Assembly: GCF_037975245.1 (NCBI RefSeq)
Contig: NC_092581.1
Location: 7,591,501-7,655,500 of the forward strand
Source of the DNA: Apostichopus japonicus
Taxonomy: Eukaryota; Echinodermata; Holothuroidea; Aspidochirotida; Stichopodidae
Reading direction: 5' to 3'
Length of the DNA stretch: 64,000 nt
Of this stretch, positions 53,501 to 61,612 are shown one piece after another (position 1 is the stretch's first letter; every line of letters begins with the position of its first letter). Under the pieces are notes generated by a model. The model saw only the letters and a list, made by a program, of their open reading frames with translations, made no database searches and was not told where the DNA came from. The position numbers were made by a program, and so were the translations under genes.

Positions 53501-56500
53501 GGAGTTATGCATCAGTAGAAAGGGTGTTTACTCTCATGAATGACTTATGGAACTCAGGGAAATCTCAGCTGAAGGTTGAAACTGTGAAAGCCATGCTGCA
53601 AGTCAGAACCCATTTCAGTATGTCTAGTGTGGAATTCAGCAATAAGCTCAGTAGCACCAATGAAGTATTGAAGAAAATACAATCTTCAGAGAAATACACT
53701 AAGACCAATTGATCACGAATTTATGACACAAGCAACTCACAAGCTCTCAAAGAACCACGTTAAGTAAGTGAATTTCATCTAAGAAAAAGCTATTTTTGAA
53801 AATAAAACTGATTTAAAAAGTGTTCTAAGTATCACCAGTTTACATCCAAGCACCTGAGGCACTTGAAACTTTTCCAAAACACCCCCTCCCCTAGACCCCT
53901 CCCCATATCAGTCACGCAATAAATGTCCCTGATTCCAGTCAGGAAAATATGGTCACCTACAGTGATATAAACTGATTAGTTTCTAGTGATTAGTTCTTGA
54001 AGTCGTTGGAGTTGCTGTGGGAAATCATTAACAATATGATAATAATAGATATATTATTTTATAAATGCTTTTGAGAAGGACACATCCCCTAGTAACAGGA
54101 TATTATTTGCTGGAGTTGCATGGGGCAAGTCTTATACTTCATAAACATGTCTGAGAACAAATCTTCCTTTGGCCTACAGTACAGGATATGTTTTGCTGGT
54201 GAGCCTCTACAGGGTAATCCTTATTAGATATATTACTTCGTAAACGCTTTTAACAATGACACATCATCCTAACAGGATATACCTTTTGCTGTGGGGAAAA
54301 TCATTAATATTCTTTAGCTTTTTAGCTTTTTTGGCACTGAAGTGGCAGTGGAGATCGAAGTAACCAATGTAATTTTTAAAGCAACTTTACTACGACTCCA
54401 CCCAAAAAGGAGGCCTTCTGAAAGGAATTCTATAAATGTACCAAATTGGCTTGCTTTACTATACTAGTTTTATAAAATGGAATAAAAGGATATAACAACT
54501 GAGACATTACAACTGAGAAACGCGGGTGAGACCGGACAACCGAGTGTCTTGCCTATGCCCTACACCCAGTATCAATCATGTATGTACAATTAGCTCTCCT
54601 AGCATAGGCCTACAAAGTACAAGGCTACAGTTACTAATCTTAGTTGTAACTTTTATTTTTAATGTTACCCAATGTGAGCTGCTGATTCGGCTGTAATGCC
54701 ATTTTAAAACAACTGGAAAACTTGGTATTTTCATCAACTAGTGCTGATACTGGCAAAACAATCGTAGTCACGGTGCTTTCGGGAACGTTCCAATTACTTG
54801 TAAATAAGTGTGGCTGTGACTAAGTACAGGTATGTCTGAGAAATTATGAACCGCGGTTCCTGCTGCACACCCTGGAGCTGCATGCGCTGTGTATGGCAGA
54901 CCTAATTTCTACGTAGTATCTTACTTCATATCATTCATTAATCGCATCAGAAAATCATTCAGAAATTTAAGGTTTCTCATATTGTCGAAAGAAAGCATGC
55001 TTAGTTGATATTATAATGATTTTCTTAGTTCATGGATGATTTGCCGAAAAATTTGCTGATGTCGCTTAACTGGTTCTTCAATAGTTCACATCTTTCATGT
55101 TTACTACAAAACGCGCGAAAATTTCATCAGGGGTCATCAGGGGTCATCATTTGCGACCACCAAAATAGTGGATAAAAGCAATACGGAAGCTTCGTATGGA
55201 CTTTGATATAATGAAAATCTGAATTGTGTTTCTTTCTACAGAAAGGTGAAGACTCTATAAAAAGGACTATGTTATTATTCCAGAGTCCGTTGAAAACACT
55301 TTGTATTTATTTCAGTCACGTTTATGGACAATTAGGATGATTTTCGAGGTTAAAACTCGGCTCCACCTCAGGATAGCAGGTCAGTAACGCGATTGAGTGT
55401 AGAACTTTATAGTTTCGATTTTTGACCAAATTTAATTCATTTTTACAAAAATTTCGATAACTTATGACTCTATTATACCGGTTTATTTATTGCAGATTAT
55501 GTTAAGTACCCTTTGTATTAATTTCAGCCACATTATTGGACAATTAGGGTGTTTTTCGGGGTTAAAACCCAGCTCCTCCTCAGGGTAGCTCACTAACGCG
55601 ATTGATTGTGGATTTGTTTTTAATTCGATTTTTGACTAAATTTACACTTTTTTACAAAAAAATTGCGATAACGTTTTACAATAATGGACCTATTTTTTTA
55701 TATTTTAGATTATGTTAAGTACCCAATGCATTAATTTCAGCTACATTTATGGACAATTAGGGTGTTTCTCGGGGTTAAAACTCAGCTCCACCTCAGGGTA
55801 GCTCACTCACGCAATTGATTGTGGAGTAGTTAAAAAATCGATTTTGACCAAATTAATACTTTTTTCAAACAATTACGACAACGTATGACTGTAATGGACC
55901 TGTTTTTTTTTTATTGTAGATTGTGTTAAATACCCAGTGTAATAATTTGAGCAACATGTATGGACAATTATAGGGTGTTTCCCGAGATTAAAACTCAGCC
56001 CCACCTCAGGGTAGCTCACTAACGCGATTGATTCGATTTTTGACCAAATTTAATACTTTATTACAAAAAATTGCGATAACGTATGAGAATAGATGACCTA
56101 TTTTTGTTTATTGTAGATTATGTTAAGTACCCAATGTATTAATTTCAGACACAATGTATGGACAATTCGGATGTTTTGGGGGTTAAAACCCAGCTCCACC
56201 TCAAGGTAGCTCACTAACGCGATTGATTGTGGATTTGTTTTAAATTCGATTTTTGACTAAATTTACTACTTTTTTACAAAAAAAAATTGCGATAACGTTT
56301 GACAATAATGGTCCTATTTTTTATATTGTAGATTGTGTTAAGTACCCAATGCATTAATTTCAGCTACATTTATGGACAATTAGGGTGTTTCTCGGGGTTA
56401 AAACTCAGCTCCACCTCAGGGTAGCTCACTCACGCAATTGGAGATATGTGGATCCATAGACATCTTCATTGAGTGATCAGTTAAGTTAGCAATAATGAGT

Positions 56501-56636
56501 ACTCATTAGCTGTCATACAGCTTCACTTCTGATTTCGGCATCCAATGGTTTAAACTGTCACCCAATCCTTTGGTAGATGAATTATCTGTACAAACTCACC
56601 TGGTTCGATGTCAAAACCCGATGATTCCACCAACAT
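26419..56636 (-). CDS. MSH2: DNA mismatch repair protein MSH2 (whole coding span, exons listed separately)
   Basis: MSH2 pairs with MSH6 or MSH3 to form the nuclear MutS-alpha or MutS-beta ATPase, which recognises mismatches and small loops. Twenty-one core exons, all GT-AG with compatible phases, encode 936 residues; human MSH2 has 934. The N-terminal mismatch-binding domain and connector occupy roughly residues 1-300, the lever and clamp about 300-620, and the ATPase about 620-860, followed by the C-terminal dimerisation segment. ATPase motifs are intact: Walker [10 protein letters not shown] (666-674), GVSTFM (718-723), Walker [14 protein letters not shown] with Asp745/Glu746, and FATHFHEL (777-784). 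A basic AAKRKR at the C-terminal side may aid nuclear import. The introns hold several transposons and satellites. No stop or frameshift is seen, so the gene looks functional. A 42-nt cassette could add 14 residues. Confidence 0.96.
27128..27309 (-). CDS. MSH2: MSH2 exon (residues 817-877)
   Basis: Encodes [20 protein letters not shown] and [13 protein letters not shown], matching human [20 protein letters not shown] and MEPAAKK. 182 nt, donor GTAAAA. AAKRKR is a plausible basic nuclear-localisation motif. Confidence 0.97.
28562..28716 (-). CDS. MSH2: MSH2 exon with FATHFHEL (residues 765-816)
   Basis: Encodes [18 protein letters not shown] and [14 protein letters not shown]. 155 nt, acceptor TTCATTAG, donor GTATGT. 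Confidence 0.98.
28930..29990. repeat. CTTGCCCTCAAG-motif repeat in an MSH2 intron
   Basis: GACTTGCCCTCAAG-like motifs occur near 28985-29065 and again near 29935-29975. Such iterated motifs at two ends suggest a decayed transposon about 1 kb long. Ends not defined. Confidence 0.35.
30337..30428 (-). CDS. MSH2: MSH2 exon with Walker B (residues 735-764)
   Basis: Encodes [20 protein letters not shown]. Asp745 and Glu746 are the Walker B acidic pair. Ends in phase 2 at a GTGAGT donor. Human carries this and the next segment in one exon of about 248 nt; here they are 92 and 155 nt. Confidence 0.98.
30829..30996 (-). CDS. MSH2: MSH2 exon with ABC-type signature region (residues 679-734)
   Basis: Encodes [35 protein letters not shown] and [13 protein letters not shown]. 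168 nt, phase 0 at both ends, donor GTAAGA. Confidence 0.99.
31104..31326 (-). CDS. MSH2: MSH2 exon with Walker A (residues 604-678)
   Basis: Encodes [16 protein letters not shown], the [20 protein letters not shown] block and [13 protein letters not shown]. The P-loop lysine is Lys672. 223 nt, donor GTACTG. Confidence 0.99.
31690..31990. repeat. Dispersed repeat with poly-C tract, copy 2 of 3, in an MSH2 intron
   Basis: AAATGGTGCATTCTGAGG, AGTAGCCTAAATGC, CTAATAAATACTC and a C13-14 run follow in the order also seen near 14960-15190 (same orientation) and 61010-61185 (opposite orientation). Confidence 0.7.
32113..32176 (-). CDS. MSH2: MSH2 exon (residues 583-603)
   Basis: Encodes [20 protein letters not shown], matching human [20 protein letters not shown]. 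64 nt, ending in phase 2 before the FAQVS exon. Confidence 0.97.
32461..32632 (-). CDS. MSH2: MSH2 exon (residues 526-582)
   Basis: Encodes [20 protein letters not shown] and [15 protein letters not shown], matching human [20 protein letters not shown]. 172 nt, donor GTGAGT. Confidence 0.97.
34874..35019 (-). CDS. MSH2: MSH2 exon (residues 477-525)
   Basis: Clamp-domain segment containing [13 protein letters not shown] and [10 protein letters not shown], matching human LGLDPGKQIKLDS and FGYYFRVTCK. 146 nt, donor GTAAGT. Confidence 0.96.
35558..35672 (-). CDS. MSH2: MSH2 exon (residues 439-476)
   Basis: Encodes [17 protein letters not shown] and [12 protein letters not shown], matching human [17 protein letters not shown]. 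115 nt, donor GTTTGT. Confidence 0.96.
37805..38058 (-). CDS. MSH2: MSH2 exon (residues 354-438)
   Basis: Encodes [18 protein letters not shown], then [20 protein letters not shown], in the lever domain. 254 nt, ends in phase 0. The intron before it holds the 38901-40050 transposon and the 41384-41449 palindrome. Confidence 0.97.
38901..40050. mobile_element. TTAA-flanked DNA transposon, 1.15 kb, in an MSH2 intron
   Basis: The left end AGTGGCCATGACACGAAAAT and the inverse of the right end, AGAGGCCATGACACGAAAAA, differ at only two positions. TTAA lies outside both ends (38897-38900 and 40051-40054). A 109-codon plus-strand frame at 39250-39579 and its counterpart on the other strand show no domain I recognise. 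Consistent with a Kolobok- or piggyBac-type non-autonomous element. Its coding residue, if any, is decayed. Confidence 0.88.
41384..41449. repeat. Perfect 30-bp palindrome with outer inverted arms, in an MSH2 intron
   Basis: 41401-41430 is a perfect palindrome centred on TGATCA, with half-site GCCTAGCGATGGTGA. Outer inverted arms TGAGGTAATTGAC (41384-41396) and GTCAATTACCTCA (41437-41449) extend it. The whole could form a hairpin or cruciform. It may be a minimal foldback element. Confidence 0.9.
41785..41898 (-). CDS. MSH2: MSH2 exon (residues 316-353)
   Basis: Encodes [20 protein letters not shown] followed by PLMDKNKL, matching human [20 protein letters not shown]. 114 nt, donor GTAAGT. 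Confidence 0.97.
43040..43125 (-). mobile_element. 3' tail of a SINE or LINE, in an MSH2 intron
   Basis: On the minus strand it reads TGTAAAGCGCATAGAACTTG, then GCGCTATATAAATG, then a (TAA)n tail. This is the common 3' end of CR1/L2-related LINEs and their SINEs in invertebrates. No protein is left. Confidence 0.65.
43723..43843 (-). CDS. MSH2: MSH2 exon (residues 276-315)
   Basis: Encodes [20 protein letters not shown] then [15 protein letters not shown], one of the best-conserved MSH2 blocks. 121 nt, donor GTAATG in phase 1. Confidence 0.97.
44775..44833 (-). CDS. MSH2: MSH2 exon (residues 256-275)
   Basis: Encodes [19 protein letters not shown], matching human MENQVAVSSLSAVIKFLE. 59 nt with GTTTGT donor. 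Confidence 0.94.
45653..45866 (-). CDS. MSH2: MSH2 exon (residues 185-255)
   Basis: Contains [30 protein letters not shown] and DLNRLLKAK, matching the human connector domain. 214 nt, ends in phase 1 at a GTGAGC donor. Confidence 0.95.
46062..46259 (-). CDS. MSH2: MSH2 exon (residues 119-184)
   Basis: Encodes [18 protein letters not shown] through [15 protein letters not shown] in the connector region, with close human matches. 198 nt, phase 0 at both ends, acceptor CTGCAG, donor GTAAGC. Confidence 0.97.
47574..47615 (-). CDS. MSH2: Possible MSH2 cassette microexon, 42 nt
   Basis: Encodes [14 protein letters not shown] in frame, with acceptor CATTTGCAG and donor GTATGA. It is in phase 0 at both ends and sits between the exon ending LAYK and the one starting ASPGN, which are contiguous in human MSH2. 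Without it the protein is 936 residues and aligns closely in length with human. It may be alternatively spliced, species-specific, or a chance match to splice signals. Confidence 0.4.
47785..47927 (-). CDS. MSH2: MSH2 exon 5 (residues 71-118)
   Basis: Contains [20 protein letters not shown] and ends WVLAYK, matching the human [14 protein letters not shown] and DWYLAYK blocks. 143 nt, ending in phase 0. Confidence 0.96.
48690..49640. repeat. TGACCT-rich repeat, copy C, in an MSH2 intron
   Basis: Roughly six degenerate units of about 150 bp carry the blocks TTTGACCTC, GACCTCAAATGACC, TACTCAATNAGG, CCACATACCAAGTATG and GTTTACAAGG. The same units occur near 5640, 13600 and 50880. Confidence 0.7.
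49896..49983 (-). CDS. MSH2: MSH2 exon 4 (residues 42-70)
   Basis: Encodes [18 protein letters not shown] followed by [11 protein letters not shown], the conserved mismatch-binding domain core. 88 nt, donor GTAAAT in phase 1. Confidence 0.96.
50860..51130. repeat. TGACCT-rich repeat, copy D, in an MSH2 intron
   Basis: Contains CTCAAATGACATTTGCC, AAGCTTTGCTTTTGG and ATGACCTTTGACCT near 51047-51060. The last is a perfect DR1 arrangement of the nuclear-receptor half-site AGGTCA on the minus strand. Confidence 0.65.
51249..51284 (-). CDS. MSH2: MSH2 exon 3 (residues 30-41), a 36-nt microexon
   Basis: Encodes [12 protein letters not shown], matching human KPTTTVRLFDRG. The acceptor is CCCAG and the donor GTAAGT. 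In phase 0 at both ends. Confidence 0.92.
52103..52152 (-). CDS. MSH2: MSH2 exon 2 (residues 13-29)
   Basis: Encodes [16 protein letters not shown], aligning with the human GFVRFFQGMPE region. Acceptor TTGCAG, donor GTAAG. 50 nt. Confidence 0.9.
53339..53959 (+). pseudogene. hAT transposon relic with C-terminal dimerisation fragment
   Basis: The ends share AGGTGACCA as inverted repeats (left near 53339, right near 53959), and the left region repeats GTCCCCGATT. A frame at 53524-53712 encodes [20 protein letters not shown] followed by [14 protein letters not shown]. This resembles the conserved C-terminal dimerisation region of hAT transposases. The rest of the transposase is missing. Imperfect flanking 8-mers suggest an old insertion. 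Confidence 0.7.
55225..56440. repeat. Six-copy satellite with about 210-bp unit, in MSH2 intron 1
   Basis: The anchor GGACAATTAGG or a variant occurs at about 55326, 55538, 55751, 55962, 56160 and 56374, with spacings of 197 to 214. Each unit carries AACTCAGCTCCACCTCAGGG or a variant, AACGCGATTGATTG, TTCGATTTTTGAC and TTGCGATAACG. The last unit is truncated, about 160 bp from the MSH2 start exon. Confidence 0.93.
56600..56636 (-). CDS. MSH2: MSH2 exon 1 (residues 1-12)
   Basis: ATG at 56634-56636 begins [12 protein letters not shown], ending CCAG before a GTGAGT donor in phase 1. Six codons upstream of this ATG is an in-frame TAA. Joined to exon 2 it places 18 residues before the conserved GFLTF block, against 17 in human MSH2. 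Exons 1-4 then total 211 nt, equal to human exon 1. No protein motif identifies this exon by itself; support is positional. Confidence 0.75.
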
Positions 56637-57123
56637 ATGGGAACTGAGCCTTTACAAGAGATTGGTATCTGTCAAACAATTCTGCCTCTCAAGAATCTGT
56701 AACTCCTGATTGGATAGATGCAATGATGGTCCACAATAGCACCCATAGATGACTGCGGTTTGAAGATAGCTCATCTGGCTGACATGTGAGGTCAATGACG
56801 GGTAGGCCTGGGAATCTTTGGTTTCCTTGGGACCAGATAAAACTTTACTTTGATTCTCCTCAAATGATCCATGAACAGTTTTGCAAGACGATATAGTGCT
56901 AGACAAAACGTGATGTTTTCAGCTCTATATCCTTAGTCACACATTTACCACAGAGCATTGCCCTTCCAAAGATTTGGTGCACACTACTATGCAGTCGCTG
57001 CTTCAACATTAGCAATCTGTATTTGTTGTGCAAGTCCAATAAGTTGCGAAACATATATAGGTCAGATTTTCTTAAAGAATTCTTTTCATGAAATCGATCA
57101 TACAGACAATGGAACTCATTACA
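56637..57123. other. Upstream of MSH2 exon 1; probable 5' UTR or promoter, with transposon-like fragments
   Basis: Immediately upstream of the MSH2 ATG. An 84-codon minus-strand frame at 56652-56906 has no domain resemblance that I can name and might be part of the 57124-57480 fragment. No clear TATA box or CpG island is visible. Confidence 0.35.
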
Positions 57124-57480
57124 TCATGTGACAGGGTGCTGGTCATCTTCTGGTTGAAGGATGCAGACATTATTGTGTAACCAGGGCATTTCCACCACTA
57201 ACTCCTTTCTTGTGGCCAATTTCAGATTGGCCTCTGTTACCTCAGCTAACCGTCCATCATAGGGATTGAACATCTTCGGGAATCTCTTCTTTACATGATT
57301 TGCTACCATATGGGCCATATCAACCAAGACAATGTTAGACATATATGTTAGACTTGCAAGAAGGTCCACATAATCTCTTGGACTCTCAGCCCTGACAAGA
57401 AATTTGATTGCATAAACACTGCCATGTGGACATACAAGAGATGCCCAACCTCAAGTTTATGAACTTGTTTTCATCTGATG
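57124..57480 (-). pseudogene. Broken transposon-type protein fragment, HMGXB3/KDZ-like
   Basis: The minus-strand frame reads CPHGSVYAIKFLVRAESPRD then YVDLLASLTYMSNIVLVDMA, and further on GRLAEVTEANLKLA. It resembles multicopy invertebrate proteins annotated as HMG-domain-containing protein 3-like, which belong to cysteine-rich transposon-associated families. Upstream of CPHG the frame is interrupted by stops. Assignment is from memory of the family pattern. Confidence 0.4.
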
Positions 57481-58160
57481 AAATTGCATTCTGTATGTGT
57501 CTCATGATGTCTGCTTTGGCCATTTTAGATAAGCAGTTATACCGAGACCCTGTCCAAGTTCTCTGACTGTTCTGGTTGTACTATTACAGAGTATTTCTAT
57601 TAGACGTTCTTCCGGCATGTCATGTACCTCTTCTTCCAATTACCTATTGACCTTGAAACATTTATGTGCTCTGTATTGATAACACAGATCCTCTCGAATG
57701 TGGGGCTATTTATGGTGCCCAGTTTTGGTATCCAGGAATGACAGGAAATGGATTTTAGGATGGGTGGTGAGGTGGCTATTGCAGAGAAACGATTTCCAAA
57801 CAGAAATTTATTATGCATATAATCAATTGGCTAGAATGTCACACTTTATAAAATATCCCAGGACGACAATTCTAGAAGGATGGTCAGCCAGTATGCGTGT
57901 GCTTCAGACTACGATGGATCATAGTTTTGCCAGTTTTAAACCGCGTCGGCCTAAGGTGTATACAGCTTTTCACAACTAGAACTGGGCAGTTTAACAAACG
58001 TATCCAATCGTGGGAGGGAAATGATTTTGCATAAGACATAAGAAAACAGCACCGTTCGTTCACAGAAATCTGGAGGATTGAAGGATATTTAAGGCATTTT
58101 AGAAAATCTTAATGAATTCCGCAGTGAGAGCTGGCAGATGGGTTGGGGAGGGAAGCAGGT
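57481..58160. other. Intergenic, nothing recognised
   Basis: May continue the broken fragment at 57124-57480 (a minus-strand frame reads MPEERLIEILCNSTTRTVRE near 57618). No intact gene. Confidence 0.4.
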
Positions 58161-58232
58161 CACTTCGCCCAACAACCATTTCGCCCAACTGCCATTTCGC
58201 CCAACCAGCCTGGTCATTTCGCCCAGCCTTTT
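58160..58232. repeat. Short minisatellite, unit CATTTCGCCCAAC
   Basis: Four tandem or near-tandem copies of TTTCGCCCAAC/TTTCGCCCAGC, ending in a T9 run. Similar short arrays mark DNA transposon ends in many animal genomes. Confidence 0.75.
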
Positions 58233-58554
58233 TTTTTAACTACTATTCAGTCAGAATAATATTACTTTTTCTATTTCACTAGTTCAATTTGATTTAGTTT
58301 GGGTTATGTTACTGCGTGGTAGGTAAATAAAGTGAGGTCCGGTGGTCATGGTGGCAAAAGTTGAATGTGCTGTGATAGCCCAAGCAATCAGCTATCATAT
58401 GGTGGATAGGACATGTCAGTTGAAAACTGTTCATGCTCTAGCAGCTTTGGAAAGTGTGTAAGTCAATAGGAGCAAATAATTGTGTTGCGACACCTGTTAC
58501 ATTATTTCAGAGCGATCCTAACATGTACGGCGCGCCTAGTATGCCATAAGTCCC

Positions 58555-58596
58555 GAAATCGACATATGTCGAATTAAATTGACATATGTCGATTTC
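58555..58596. repeat. 42-bp inverted repeat
   Basis: The arms GAAATCGACATATGTC and GACATATGTCGATTTC are perfect over 16 bp around a 10-bp AT-rich spacer. Each arm contains the small palindrome CGACATATGTCG or most of it. Confidence 0.9.
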
Positions 58597-58599
58597 TCG

Positions 58600-59799
58600 T
58601 GCTCTCATTGGACTACCAGTGTCAGATGTTGTTTTCTCGTGCTGTTATTAGATTCAACCGGGAAGCCATGGCAGTGATACTTGAGAAAATATGCCAGGTC
58701 TAATTCACGTGGGTATACTGGACCCTACCGCTAAAATCAGAGCAGTGTTGACGCACTCTGTTATTTATCATCTCGCAAATTGTCTTTTTGGCTTATATTT
58801 TATTTCTCGTTAGCAAAAAGAAATTTTAACAGACGCCCTGTCTTTGTCAGTGGCTCTTACTTTCATATGATTTGGGGAATTTCTTGGAATATATAATTTT
58901 GAAACACGAATTTTGGTTGTTGAAGGTTTTGATTTGGCAATAATACATTTTTTGTGTAATATATTTGTGATTTCGCGTTCATTATTTCGCTTTGATCTGC
59001 TAGAGAGTTGATTTCGCGAATCACTTGATTTTTTAAAGGTAAATTTGATTTCGTGTTTTGTGTTTGGAAACCCCCCATAGACACATTTGAAATCTTAGGC
59101 ACAACACTGCAGAACGAATGAGAATGAGCTGCAAAATTTCATGGATTTCCAACGACGTTCGACTCTTGCATCATTTCGTAACTCGTTTCCTTTTAAATGA
59201 TAAGGAAACGTCATGTCACTTATATACTGTACGAAGCCGGTATCATTCTGCTTTATATCAATGTTTACCAAATTTCTGTATATCTATAATAAATTGACAT
59301 GTTTAATTCTTTGTCTCATTATTATAGTGATATATATTTAATGCTGCAGACATTCCTTTCATCAAAATACATCTATAACGATATAAAATTTATCGCTAAA
59401 ATAGTTATATGCGGTGCAATACATATGACTTAATTTTATAATAAATATTAACCCTGAATGTTGTGTCGACCAGTAATCAAGTGAGGTGAAGTTACAAATA
59501 TATGGTTTTATGTCTTCATCTACATTTAACATTACTAACATTTCCTGCAAAACAATTGAAAATGTTCATAAATGTTTAAGTTAAACAAATTTATGATAAT
59601 AAAACTACTATATAAACTTCATTTCTAGCAAAGATGATTCGAGACAAATTTCATAACTACAGTGGCGTATCAAGGATTTCAAGGTCCCAGGCTTAAAAGT
59701 GAGAGCTTGGTTCCTTCGTTCTCAATTCATCTAAACCGGCATGTAACACAAAGCCATAAATGTAAAAAAAAAACGCAAAGCACTGTCTGGATAACTTAC
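58600..59799. other. Intergenic, nothing recognised
   Basis: AT-rich DNA. The minus-strand frame at 58863-59102 seems to be built of GAAATCAA/CGCGAAAT-type repeats and is not convincing as an exon. Confidence 0.45.
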
Positions 59800-59994
59800 T
59801 TGACTGGCAAGAACTAACCCATGGGGCCCTGGACATTGGGGACCCTGGTTCAATGAACACCTATATTGCTGAGCCTCTGTTATCGTATTCGTTCTTTCTA
59901 CCATTCTTGGTTTTCTGGGAAACGTAACAGACATCTTGACCCATACACACGCGTACTGTTTTTTATCCGTTTCCCAGATACAATGGGTGACCCC
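59800..59994 (-). CDS. Possible exon of an unidentified gene (65 codons)
   Basis: Acceptor GATCCTCAG and donor GTAAGT enclose 195 nt with one open frame, GVTHCIWETDKKQYACVWVK up to GPHGLVLASQ. It is in phase 0 at both ends, like the candidate exon at 61894-61989, 1.9 kb upstream on the same strand. The residues include several Cys and Trp. I recognise no family. Confidence 0.35.
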
Positions 59995-60982
59995 CTGAGG
60001 ATCGTTACACAGGAGCATAAATGTTTACTTTGGTAACCATTGCTACGGCAACTGAGCTAGCCATGATATGCTGCAGTGACCAACGAACTACAGTAGTTAA
60101 CCACGTTACTAATTGAAACGATGAGATAACAAGGACCTCGTTAGGCAATCTGAGCTTGTGAAAGCGAGCGATCAAACGTGGACGCGAAAGACTGATTTAA
60201 CAACGGTTCAAACAACGGTTGATCCAATGTGACCAACGCTTAAATTTCAAATTTTATATCAAGATTGTGTTCAATAATATGAGTAGCATATAATGGATAA
60301 CCTTGTGTAGGCATTTTACATGTCAGAATCACTGATGACTTCAATTCTCAATTGTAAGCATTGATTAAATAGTTTATTTCCAATGAGAACCAATTATCGT
60401 TTGAGAAACAATGTGATATAAATAACCAGCTGTTTCACACAGAGATTACCATAACTACTGTAAACCTTAAAGTTTTGTACAAAACTTAAAGATTTACAGT
60501 TCTAACAGTGTTCTCTGTGTGTATCGTGTGTGCCAATAACTCACATATATGCAATACTAAAAGCGAACCAAGGAAGTGACTTCAAAACCCACATGGTTGA
60601 TGATAAAACGAGTATAATTAACAACTCTTGAGTACAAGCTGAATCAATGGGTTATCAAATAGTGAAAAATAGATGATAGATATACACTAGAAGTTTAGAT
60701 AGTTGAGTCGTGTTGTTGATAAACCTAGTAAGCCGGATCTAAGTTTGATGGCATGGACCCTGTTGGAGTATTTGAAGTTGCCCCATCCCCGGCTTGCGTC
60801 AGCGATCTACTAAAACGATAGTCTCGTATAGCTAGTAAGGCAAGACCAAAGTACCCCTGGACAACGATGAAACCAAGGGTCTGTGGATAGAAAGGCGAAT
60901 GAAAATAAAAGTATTCTCTGTATAATATGATTTATTACTATATGTAACGCTAACTTAATTTTAAGTCAGTGCTGAAACGGAT
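59995..60982. other. Intergenic or intron, nothing recognised
   Basis: No exon, repeat or RNA gene recognised. Confidence 0.45.
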
Positions 60983-61612
60983 CAGTAACGTGCGCAAGTG
61001 GAGGAGAGGGGGGGGGGGGGGTCCCCCACACTCGATCGTCAGTCGTGGGGAAATTGTTCAGTCGGTGGATGTTGCATACAGCCGGGGAAGAATATGGACA
61101 ACTGTTACGGGTGTACCCCTACACCCTTTATTTTAATTTTACCAAAGGTATTTATTAGCAATACCTTGTGTTTAAAGCTACTTGTATAGACCTAAATTAT
61201 AGCCCAAATATGCATCGGAAAGCACTCTTTGACGTCTAAAGTTGTATTTGTTTTCTGAGTAATAATCCCCCGCCCACTCCCACAAGCCCTTCATAGCAGG
61301 CGGCTTCAATGCCCCCTGGACAATACCCCTCCCTTAAATAAATCCAGCATTCTCCTTTGGCCCTCCCATACAGGTTCAGGCCCTACCTTAATCAGTCTGG
61401 GGAAATTTCGATATCATTTTAATGCTAAATTAAAACAAATATTGACGTTGCCCCCCCCCCCCCACATAGGAGTCGGCTTCAGTGAGCCGAGTGAAGCACC
61501 CTCTTGATCTTCATTCGCCTCTGGCCCTTCCGCAAAGTCAGACCCGTACCTTAATCGATGGGGGAAATTTTAATTTGGCCCCCACCATTGAAATCTAGAG
61601 CACGCCACTGTA
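60983..61612. repeat. Dispersed repeat with poly-G tract, copy 3 of 3, within a decayed element
   Basis: 61010-61185 is the inverted counterpart of 31795-31985 (GTCAGTC, GGGGAA, TATTTATTAG, GCTACTTGTATAG). Near-inverted ends CAGTAACGTGC (60983) and GCACGCCACTG (61612) may delimit an element of about 630 bp. Confidence 0.6.

Noticed and set aside
53524-53712. Considered as an intact short gene
   Set aside because: Matches only the C-terminal dimerisation part of hAT transposases within a 620-bp relic.
58863-59102. 79-codon minus-strand frame considered as an exon next to 59800-59994
   Set aside because: Its sequence is built from repeated GAAATCAA/CGCGAAAT-like words and has no convincing splice borders.
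60018-60065. ATG followed by a GTAAAC donor on the minus strand, considered as MSH2 exon 1
   Set aside because: Its phase (0) does not fit MSH2 exon 2, which needs phase 1. The 56600-56636 exon fits in phase and length.
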